This document shows, one piece after another, positions 1 through 5,048 of a DNA stretch of 7,140 nucleotides (position 1 is its first letter; every line of letters begins with the position of its first letter). The notes beneath the pieces were generated by a model. The model saw only the letters and a list, made by a program, of their open reading frames with translations, ran no database searches and had not been told where the DNA came from. Location: the NCBI GenBank assembly GCA_001751085.1, contig MAXP01000130.1:2563-9702 (forward strand), in the 5' to 3' direction. The position numbers and the translations under genes are program-made. The stretch comes from Desulfobacterales bacterium C00003060 (GTDB lineage: Bacteria > Desulfobacterota > Desulfobacteria > Desulfobacterales > C00003060).

Positions 1-432
1 GAGACTACTATTCAGTACCGGGATACAGGGGTGATCCTTTCCGTGACACCACATATCAACGAGCGTGGTCTGGTAACCATGGAAATCGACCAGGAGGTGA
101 GTGATAAGGGTCCTGATATGGAAGTGGCGGGTAAAAAGTACCCTTCCTTTACCAAAAGGATTATTGAAACCACTCTTACGGTAAGGCATGGCCAGTCGAT
201 AGTAATCGGAGGGCTGATCAAGGACAGAAAGAGCAAGGACATAACCGGATTGCCCTGTCTGATCAACATGCCTGTATTCCGGTATATCTTTGGAAAAGAG
301 AGCAAGGAAGTGGAAAAGATAGAACTGATCATCTTGATAACCCCCCATGTAATCGTAAGCCTGGGAGATGTGGATGCCGTCACCGAAGAATTCAAGAACA
401 AGGTTGAAAGTGTCGTGAAGATGTTCGAATAA
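1..432 (+). CDS. gspD: Secretin C-terminal part, type II secretion GspD-like (5' end outside the window)
   Basis: The reading frame is open from base 1 and ends at TAA 430-432, giving the last 143 residues of a larger protein. Secretins form the large outer-membrane channel of type II secretion, type IV pilus and related systems. Visible secretin-domain (PF00263) signatures, in order, are YRDTGVILSVTPHIN near residues 6-20, the MEIDQEVSD strand, RHGQSIVIGGLIKD, a degenerate 'LPCLINMPVFRYIFG' segment where the family usually has a P-L-x-x-I-P-x-L-G-x-L-F pattern, and ELIILITPHVI near the end. A short charged tail (EEFKNKVESVVKMFE) follows, as in many GspD proteins. The N-terminal N-domains and signal peptide lie upstream of the window. 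The secretin assignment is firm. The GspD subtype, rather than PilQ or MshL, is an inference from the match to the GspD style and cannot be settled without the N-domains and neighbouring genes. The gene is convergent with the next gene, with a gap of 10 nt. Confidence 0.9.
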   Translation, partial: ETTIQYRDTGVILSVTPHINERGLVTMEIDQEVSDKGPDMEVAGKKYPSFTKRIIETTLTVRHGQSIVIGGLIKDRKSKDITGLPCLINMPVFRYIFGKESKEVEKIELIILITPHVIVSLGDVDAVTEEFKNKVESVVKMFE

Positions 433-442
433 TATCGTTGGG

Positions 443-1861
443 TTAAAGACCCACCCTTACCCTGTATTTCACCTTTACCTCTCCGTCACTGGGGACTTTG
501 ACGTCAAACCTTATGGTAAAGGCATTGACCTTCCTGTAGGGGTGGCTGTTGCTTACGACGGCCCAGTTTCCGAACAAAGGTTCCACGATCCCCACTTTGA
601 TATCTTTTTTCTTGTGGTTTCTCACTATAACTTCCCACTCTGATTCATGAACCCTGGTGGTAATCTGCCTGTATTCTCTCTGTATTCTCTCGGCCACTAC
701 GTCAAAGGCCTCGCCGATTTTCAGCCTGATTTCCTCATCTCTTGGCGTATGTCCTATGCGATCCTCGCCTATAAACTGAAGGCTCCCGTCAGGATCATGC
801 TTGTACAGGCGCATAATCCCTGCCGGCAGCGGCATCCCCATATGATTGTCTTTGGAATTCTTAAATATTACGTACACATTCACCGGCTGTTTCGGGTTTT
901 GATCCCTGAATTGCCTGGTAAAGTAACTCTGGGTGCCGTAAACCAGCAGTTCCTTTTGAATCCCGGCGCCAATAGCTTCAAGCAGACTTACCTGTTTTAT
1001 CTGCTTGTCCTTTATCGTTGTCTTCCTCTGCAGATTGTATATATGATATTCAAAAAAGGCCTTTTCTTGAAACTGAGGCGCTCCTGCCTGTTTCCTGCTC
1101 TTCAGAGCATAAGCCCTGTCTTCAAATTCCTCCTGAACCCGATGAATCTCACCCGCTACCAGCTTTAGCCCTGCATCTTTATAGGTTGCCCCACTCTTGT
1201 TATTCAAGGTCACCCAGCCGGATATATCCGCAGATGTATCGTCCTTGTTTAGAACTACAACGTAGTCTGCCTTCCATTTAATATTCTTGGTAAGATAACA
1301 GACTTCAAGGTTGTGGGCCTTTTTGCTCTTGTTGTCGCAAAGCCACATGAGGGTCGGCCTCGCTACGAGGTTTTCAGGTATTTCCGGAAGGATCTTATAA
1401 CCTGGGTGGCCCAGATATATCTCATTGTTTATCTTATAGATCTGCCCCTGATTGTTGCTTAGCAAAGTGGCCTTCACAACGTCCTTTCTGTCCTGAAATT
1501 GGTTCCAATCAATGATCTTTATCTTTTTCCCAACGTATTTATCAAGAAGCTTGTCTGCATTCATAAGATCATACTCGTAGTTCTGCTCAAGCACAGTGAA
1601 ACTATCCGGCAAATTCAGGGACTTTGCATGAACTGTCACAGGCATAATCTGGGAGGCAACGTCTGCGAATCTTAACTCACTTACACCGACCGGGAGTCTA
1701 ACGTTGCGCATATCCTTTACGAGGCCGAGATTATTGTTATACACCGTGACTTCAACCCCCACCTGGTCATCAATGGTGCTCCTGCATACAGTGTCAGCTT
1801 GTGCCATTGCAGATGAAACCAATAGAACCGCCAAACAACAAAAGTAAGCCTTTGTTTTCAC
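443..1861 (-). CDS. Secreted DUF4139-domain protein
   Basis: This is a 472-residue protein of unknown biochemical role. The start is GTG at 1861-1859, supported by a strong AAAGGAGG 8 nt upstream. The N-terminus is a classical signal peptide: MKTK, then a hydrophobic stretch (about residues 5-17), then an A-M-A signal peptidase I site after residue 20. The mature protein is therefore predicted to be periplasmic or exported. An N-terminal beta-rich region begins with VTVYNNNLGLVKD (about 38-50). The DUF4139 (PF13598) hallmark follows around 190-240: NIKWKADYVVVLN, then ISGWVTLNNKSGATYKDAGLKLVAGE. The C-terminal half (about 325-470) is rich in predicted beta strands and ends in alternating VKVKYRVRV. 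There is no obvious lipobox or C-terminal membrane helix. Similar proteins are annotated only by domain; some relatives carry an N-terminal DUF4140 and are called mucoidy-inhibitor-like, but that coiled-coil arrangement is not seen here. Its 3' end faces the secretin gene. Whether it is a secretion substrate or accessory is unknown. Confidence 0.92.
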   Translation of the reverse strand: MKTKAYFCCLAVLLVSSAMAQADTVCRSTIDDQVGVEVTVYNNNLGLVKDMRNVRLPVGVSELRFADVASQIMPVTVHAKSLNLPDSFTVLEQNYEYDLMNADKLLDKYVGKKIKIIDWNQFQDRKDVVKATLLSNNQGQIYKINNEIYLGHPGYKILPEIPENLVARPTLMWLCDNKSKKAHNLEVCYLTKNIKWKADYVVVLNKDDTSADISGWVTLNNKSGATYKDAGLKLVAGEIHRVQEEFEDRAYALKSRKQAGAPQFQEKAFFEYHIYNLQRKTTIKDKQIKQVSLLEAIGAGIQKELLVYGTQSYFTRQFRDQNPKQPVNVYVIFKNSKDNHMGMPLPAGIMRLYKHDPDGSLQFIGEDRIGHTPRDEEIRLKIGEAFDVVAERIQREYRQITTRVHESEWEVIVRNHKKKDIKVGIVEPLFGNWAVVSNSHPYRKVNAFTIRFDVKVPSDGEVKVKYRVRVGL

Positions 1862-1869
1862 TGGGTCTT

Positions 1870-1877
1870 CCTCCTTT
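1870..1877 (-). promoter_or_regulatory. Ribosome binding site that fixes the GTG start of the DUF4139 gene
   Basis: On the minus strand the sequence reads AAAGGAGG, then 8 nt, then GTG. This near-consensus Shine-Dalgarno site supports the GTG start at 1861. The resulting protein begins directly with a complete signal peptide. Confidence 0.85.
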
Positions 1878-1884
1878 GCTGAAG

Positions 1885-1906
1885 ATCCGCCGCTTCTGTG
1901 GCGGAT
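1885..1906. other. Small GC-rich hairpin in the leader of the DUF4139 gene
   Basis: ATCCGCC (1885-1891) and GGCGGAT (1900-1906) form a perfect 7-bp stem around an 8-nt loop. In the minus-strand transcript the hairpin ends 7 nt before the AAAGGAGG ribosome binding site, so it could affect translation or leader stability. On the plus strand it is followed by GTGTTTTT and looks like a weak intrinsic terminator, although no plus-strand gene needs one here. It may simply be a short palindromic genomic repeat. Confidence 0.45.
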
Positions 1907-1940
1907 GTGTTTTTAGGATGTGGTTTCCTTTCTACTAATC

Positions 1941-1982
1941 CTGAACGTTGAACCCTGAACCCTGAACCTGTGAACGCTTACG
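1941..1982 (+). repeat. GAACCCT-type intergenic repeat, copy 1
   Basis: The copy begins with a roughly 7-nt iteration (CTGAAC, GTTGAAC, CCTGAAC, CCTGAAC). It ends in a 22-nt core (1960-1981) shared with 2316-2337 and 5004-5025; the shared part reads CCCTGAACCTGTGAACG followed by C or G and TTAC. This copy has C where the others have G. It has no coding potential and lies in the leader region of the DUF4139 gene. All three copies have the same orientation on the plus strand. Confidence 0.75.
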
Positions 1983-2059
1983 TGTTGTGAACTAAACGTA
2001 ATATTATTAGTTTTCCCCTCTTTATGGTTGAAACGCAAGTCATTTCGTGTGAGAATGGC

Positions 2060-2098
2060 CATCCTTCACGACAAGTCAAAAGTAGTTTACATTTTATT
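2060..2098 (-). repeat. Degenerate copy of the 57-nt dispersed repeat
   Basis: The plus strand reads CATCCTTCA (2060-2068), an unrelated spacer, then AGTTTACA plus a T-rich stretch from 2084. The same two blocks occur in the same order at 7084-7110, and inverted at 2202-2258, but there the spacer is about 9 nt shorter. On the minus strand it reads GTAAACT ... TGAAGGATGGCC and points toward the DUF4139 gene. Only about 20 positions support this, so it may be a decayed relative or a chance likeness. Confidence 0.4.
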
Positions 2099-2117
2099 GA
2101 CCTTCTGTTTTGGTAAT

Positions 2118-2189
2118 GAAATTTGAAATGGGAAATTGGGAAAAACCCAAAAATGTAGTTGCGTTACCTAATTTCGAATTTCCAGTTTG
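2118..2189. repeat. Imperfect AATTTC-rich inverted repeat
   Basis: The left arm (2118-2140) and right arm (2167-2189) are reverse complements at 17 of 23 positions, built on repeated AATTTC/GAAATT words with a 26-nt spacer. Nested at its inner end is a perfect 5-bp hairpin, TTGGG-AAAAA-CCCAA (2136-2150). Such AATTTC-type low-complexity palindromes are typical of non-coding repeat families. The element lies between the two inverted relatives of the dispersed repeat (2060-2098 and 2202-2258). Confidence 0.55.
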
Positions 2190-2201
2190 GACATCGCCAT
2201 G

Positions 2202-2258
2202 CAATTCGATAATACACACTTTTTCTAAAAAAGTGTAAACTGGTGAATGAAGGATGCC
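2202..2258 (+). repeat. 57-nt dispersed palindromic repeat, copy A
   Basis: The copy matches the reverse complement of 7082-7138 at 54 of 57 positions, and similarity stops sharply on both sides. It begins CAATTCGATAATACAC and ends AATGAAGGATGCC. In the middle, ACACTTTTT (2216-2224) and AAAAAGTGT (2228-2236) form a perfect 9-bp stem around a 3-nt loop. The copy points rightward toward the TIM-barrel gene about 130 nt away. No transposase or inverted terminal repeat is attached; it could be a small non-autonomous element or a regulatory module. Confidence 0.85.
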
Positions 2259-2309
2259 GCAAAACCCACATTTTTTACGAGGCTTTCGGGGATCCAATTT
2301 CAGTCTTTT

Positions 2310-2337
2310 CCCTAACCCTGAACCTGTGAACGGTTAC
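2310..2337 (+). repeat. GAACCCT-type intergenic repeat, copy 2
   Basis: CCCTAA is followed by the 22-nt core (2316-2337), which is identical to the core at 5004-5025 and differs at one position from 1960-1981. It lies 50 nt upstream of the TIM-barrel start codon. It has no coding potential. Confidence 0.75.
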
Positions 2338-2387
2338 TAAACAAGATATCCGCACTTGTTAAGAAAAGTGCCGGGAGGAATGCCAAA

Positions 2388-3158
2388 ATGAAGATTGGTC
2401 TGATGAATAACCCTTCTGCATCTATCTACGATGAAATCGTCTTATTTGGTGAGGCCCATTATGATTTCCTAGACCTTACGATCGAAGGACCTGACGCCCT
2501 GGATCCGGATCCGGAAAGGGTTGTTGCACTCCTCGACCAATATGGTCTCTCTGTTGTGGGGCACACCGATCCATGCCTTCCGTATGCCTACCCCATCAAA
2601 TCTGTGCGTGATGCCTGTTTTCAGGAACTGGAACGCTGTGCCAAGATCTTTTCTGCCATAGGGGCAACGATCATGAATATACATCCCTGCTATTGCTGTC
2701 CTCCAGCTATGAACCAGGAGCTGGTGCAGTTGAATGTCGAGGCACTAAAACCCCTTCAGGCGATGGCCTCATCCTACGGGCTTATCCTTGTTCTTGAGAA
2801 TTTCAAGGCCCCGTTTGATTCTGTCTCTACGTTTGCCAAGCTTATGCAAGAGGTTCCAGGACTCGAAGTCCATCTCGATCTTGGTCACACTAATTTCGGA
2901 ACAGACGATGGCGTGACTTTTTGTGCGTTTTTTGGTAGCCACATCAAGCATGTGCATTTCTCAGATAATAGATCAACGGATGATCATCACATGCCCTTAG
3001 GGGTTGGAAACGTTGACTGGAACAAGCAAGTGTCTGCCTTGAAATCGATCGGATATGATGGCACCATCACCCTGGAGGTATTTTGCGATAACAAGGGCGT
3101 GCTATTCCAGTACTTAGAGATCAGCCGGAGGCTTGTGCTGGACCTCTGGAATCAATAG
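2388..3158 (+). CDS. Sugar phosphate isomerase/epimerase-like TIM-barrel protein
   Basis: This 256-residue protein belongs to the xylose-isomerase-like TIM-barrel superfamily (AP_endonuc_2, PF01261). The start is ATG 2388 with GGGAGG 9 nt upstream; a nearer ATG at 2380 is out of frame and stops at once. Barrel-strand motifs appear in order: MKIGLMNN (1-8), FLDLTIEG (27-34), VVGHTDP with His59, IMNIHP with His99, LVLEN with Glu137, HLDLGHTN with Asp164 and His167, KHVHFSDN with His188 and His190, and ITLEVF with Glu230. By analogy with the family, Glu137, Asp164, His167, His190 and Glu230 are the likely divalent-metal ligands. Members include hexulose and tagatose epimerases, hydroxypyruvate isomerase, IolE/IolI and endonuclease IV, and the sequence alone does not pick a substrate. 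A cysteine-rich CYCC (101-104) follows His99 and is unusual. No signal peptide, so cytoplasmic. pckA follows after 106 nt with no terminator visible, so co-transcription is possible. Confidence 0.9.
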   Translation: MKIGLMNNPSASIYDEIVLFGEAHYDFLDLTIEGPDALDPDPERVVALLDQYGLSVVGHTDPCLPYAYPIKSVRDACFQELERCAKIFSAIGATIMNIHPCYCCPPAMNQELVQLNVEALKPLQAMASSYGLILVLENFKAPFDSVSTFAKLMQEVPGLEVHLDLGHTNFGTDDGVTFCAFFGSHIKHVHFSDNRSTDDHHMPLGVGNVDWNKQVSALKSIGYDGTITLEVFCDNKGVLFQYLEISRRLVLDLWNQ

Positions 3159-3264
3159 AAGGATAGGAACATGTGATGGCTGGTTATGAAACTTCAGAAA
3201 AACAGATGTGCAGCCTAACTCCGCAATCCCAAATCCGAAATACTATAGAAGGAGTATGTGACTT

Positions 3265-4926
3265 ATGGAAAAAAGACAATTTGATATAAGAAAACTGGGG
3301 GTTGAGACAAAGGGCAAGATTATGGCTGACCTTGATATTGGGAGCCTGGTCACCCATGCGGTTAGAAAGGGCGAGGGCGAACTGAGTCGCCGGGGCACCC
3401 TGGTCATCAAGACCAGGGAGGACCACCCAAAGTACGGCCACGGCAGGCATACGGGCAGGTCTCCGCAGGATCGCTTTTTTGTGGACCATGAGGAAATCCA
3501 TGACAATATTGATTGGCAAATTGTTGATTCCAAATCAAAACAGGCCATCAATCAGCCGATCAAACCCGAGGTGGCACTCCGGCTTTGTAAGCAAGTTACC
3601 AAGTACCTGAGCGCCCAGCCTGAGCTGTACCTGCAACACCGCCTGGTCTGTGCGGACCGCATGTACGGATTTCCGTTATACTTTCTGACCGAATCCCCTG
3701 CGTACGCCCTTTTTGCCAACAACCTGTTCCGAGACCTTCCCGTCACGACCAAAGATATCCCGAACAAACCGATCTCTGTCCTTTTTGCGCCTGGATTCAA
3801 ACTTGAAGATCCCCAAAAATATGGTGTCCATTCAGATGGTTTCGCCATTATTGACTGTTTGAATCAAATGATCTTCGCCGGGGGGCTTCGTTACTGTGGT
3901 GAGGCCAAGAAGGCTGTTTTTGGCCTGCTGAACTACCTGCTGCCCTTCATGGACGTATTTCCTATGCATTGTGGTGCCAACAAAGGGGAAGATGGGGCAG
4001 TGGCCCTGTTTTTTGGACTGTCCGGCACAGGCAAGACATCCCTTTCGGCTGACCCTCACCGCAAACTCATAGGAGACGATGAACACGGCTGGTCCCCCTA
4101 CGGTGTCTTCAACTTTGAAGGCGGCTGTTATGCAAAACTGATCAGGCTTGATCGGGTCAAAGAGCGGGATATCTGGAGTGCTGTGAGAAAATTTGGAGCC
4201 CTGGCAGAGAATGTGGTCGTCAATGAAGAAGGAGGTCTGGATCTGCAAGACGCCTCTATTACCGAAAATACGAGGGCTGCCTATCCGTGCAAGTATATCG
4301 ATAATGTCAGTTTTACGGGGGTGGGAGAACATCCAAAGGTGATATTTTTCCTGACCGCCGACGCTTCCGGGGTGTTGCCGCCGATTTCCAGGCTCACCGC
4401 GGAGCAGGCCATGTATCATTTTCTGTCGGGTTACACAAGCAAACTGGCAGGAACCGAGGTGGGGATCAAAGAACCAGTACCAACCTTTTCCCCGTGTTTT
4501 GGCCTCCCATTCATGCCCCTGAAGCTTCTAACCTATGCTGAACTTTTGGGTAAACGCCTCAGAGATCATGGCACCAGGGTTTATCTCGTAAACACCGGAT
4601 GGACAGAAGGCCCCTTTGGTAAAGGTCACAGAATCAATATCGTTCACAGCCGGGAGATGATCGCTGCAGCCATCCGAGGGGAACTGGAGCATGCCCAGAC
4701 AGAACGACATGAAGACCTGGGCCTTGAGATGATCACGAGCTGCTCCGGCATACCGGATCCCATCATGCTGAGACCCTGGAAGACATGGGGAAACGTGGCT
4801 GAATACCGCGACAGGTCCAGAGAACTGGCCATCCATTTTGCCAACAACTTCAAGCAAAATTTTCCAAATGCGCCGGCAGAGATAGCTAATGCCGGACCCA
4901 GATTGCAGGGTTCGCCGGATCGTTGA
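3265..4926 (+). CDS. pckA: ATP-dependent phosphoenolpyruvate carboxykinase (EC 4.1.1.49)
   Basis: This 553-residue cytoplasmic enzyme interconverts oxaloacetate plus ATP with phosphoenolpyruvate, CO2 and ADP. The start is ATG 3265 with GAAGGAG 10 nt upstream. The family's active site is intact and nearly collinear with the E. coli enzyme: Arg65 in HTGRSPQDR (substrate binding), Tyr210 and Lys216 in RYCGEAKK, His235 in FPMHCGAN (metal ligand with Lys216), the P-loop GLSGTGKT (251-258, Lys257 and Thr258), Asp272 in GDDEHGW (kinase-2/metal), FNFEGGCYAK, and Arg337 in ENTRAAYP. Later motifs include FFLTADASGVLPPISRL and VYLVNTGWTEGPFGKG. The P-loop type and overall layout mark the ATP family, not the GTP-dependent one. 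The length is slightly above the usual 530-540. It may be read with the upstream TIM-barrel gene. A large hairpin follows the stop codon. Physiological direction (gluconeogenic or anaplerotic) cannot be read from the sequence. Confidence 0.97.
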   Translation: MEKRQFDIRKLGVETKGKIMADLDIGSLVTHAVRKGEGELSRRGTLVIKTREDHPKYGHGRHTGRSPQDRFFVDHEEIHDNIDWQIVDSKSKQAINQPIKPEVALRLCKQVTKYLSAQPELYLQHRLVCADRMYGFPLYFLTESPAYALFANNLFRDLPVTTKDIPNKPISVLFAPGFKLEDPQKYGVHSDGFAIIDCLNQMIFAGGLRYCGEAKKAVFGLLNYLLPFMDVFPMHCGANKGEDGAVALFFGLSGTGKTSLSADPHRKLIGDDEHGWSPYGVFNFEGGCYAKLIRLDRVKERDIWSAVRKFGALAENVVVNEEGGLDLQDASITENTRAAYPCKYIDNVSFTGVGEHPKVIFFLTADASGVLPPISRLTAEQAMYHFLSGYTSKLAGTEVGIKEPVPTFSPCFGLPFMPLKLLTYAELLGKRLRDHGTRVYLVNTGWTEGPFGKGHRINIVHSREMIAAAIRGELEHAQTERHEDLGLEMITSCSGIPDPIMLRPWKTWGNVAEYRDRSRELAIHFANNFKQNFPNAPAEIANAGPRLQGSPDR

Positions 4927-4942
4927 TTTGTTAATTCGTAGG

Positions 4943-5020
4943 CGTTCACGGGTTCAGATGTTCAGATGTTCAGGGGTTCAAGGTTCCATCCTCGTCCGTT
5001 GAACCCTGAACCTGTGAACG
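4943..5020. terminator. Long hairpin in the convergent gap, probable bidirectional terminator
   Basis: The outer arms 4943-4957 (CGTTCACGGGTTCAG) and 5006-5020 (CTGAACCTGTGAACG) pair over 15 bp with a single G-U wobble. Inside, GGTTCAA (4975-4981) pairs with TTGAACC (4999-5005) over a 17-nt loop. The left arm carries an unpaired bulge made mainly of two tandem copies of ATGTTCAG (4958-4973). The structure lies between the stops of pckA (4926) and the ADP-ribosylglycohydrolase gene (5049), where a shared terminator is expected. There is no clear T-tract on either side, so it is not a textbook intrinsic terminator and may act mainly as an RNA-stabilising structure. Confidence 0.5.
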
Positions 5021-5026
5021 GTTACG
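4998..5026 (+). repeat. GAACCCT-type intergenic repeat, copy 3
   Basis: GTTGAACCCTGAACCTGTGA and the following bases contain the 22-nt core (5004-5025), identical to 2316-2337. An inverted, expanded relative at 4942-4981 makes this copy the right arm of the hairpin described for this gap. Here the repeat is thus part of an RNA-structure element, whereas copies 1 and 2 have no inverted partner nearby. Confidence 0.75.
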
Positions 5027-5048
5027 TTAATTCTATCTGTTTTGGGCC

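Larger units (their letters stand above)
1862..2387. other. Repeat-rich divergent intergenic region without a credible gene
   Basis: These 526 nt separate the divergent DUF4139 and TIM-barrel genes, so promoters for both should lie here. I see no convincing -35/-10 pair for either. The contents in order are a 7-bp hairpin (1885-1906), a GAACCCT-type repeat (1941-1982), a degenerate copy of a dispersed palindromic repeat (2060-2098), an AATTTC-rich inverted repeat (2118-2189), a full copy of the dispersed repeat (2202-2258), a second GAACCCT-type repeat (2310-2337), and the leader of the TIM-barrel gene with a small GCACTT/AAGTGC hairpin (2352-2371). The one longer open frame (2297-2094, minus strand, 67 codons) lies entirely across these repeats and has no ribosome binding site, so it is not called. 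Confidence 0.75.

Noticed and set aside
647..1168. Long plus-strand open frame inside the DUF4139 gene
   Set aside because: It is a shadow of the minus-strand gene: no ribosome binding site and no recognisable domain, while the opposite strand has a signal peptide and family motifs.
2202..2258. Insertion sequence with a transposase
   Set aside because: No transposase gene or terminal inverted repeats at IS scale are present; the element is only 57 nt long.
2094..2297. 67-codon open frame on the minus strand in the large intergenic region
   Set aside because: It lies wholly across the AATTTC inverted repeat and dispersed repeat copy A, has no ribosome binding site, and its peptide resembles translated low-complexity repeat, not a protein family.
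1941..2337. CRISPR array suggested by the recurrent GAACCTGTGAACG cores
   Set aside because: There are only three copies at irregular, widely separated positions, with no uniform spacers and no cas genes in the window.
2254..2340. 28-codon frame starting at the ATG in repeat copy A
   Set aside because: It runs through repeat copy A and the GAACCCT repeat and has no protein character. Its ATG matters only as the counterpart of the GT9 start in copy B.
3218..3246. Possible pckA promoter with a TACTAT -10 box (3241-3246)
   Set aside because: The corresponding -35 position reads ACTCCG and does not resemble TTGACA, so one six-base match in A/T-rich DNA is not enough.
3176..3289. 37-codon open frame between the TIM-barrel gene and pckA
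   Set aside because: It has no well-spaced ribosome binding site, contains a repeat-like CCGCAATCCCAAATCCGAAA stretch, and overlaps the pckA start. No leader-peptide or attenuator structure was seen.
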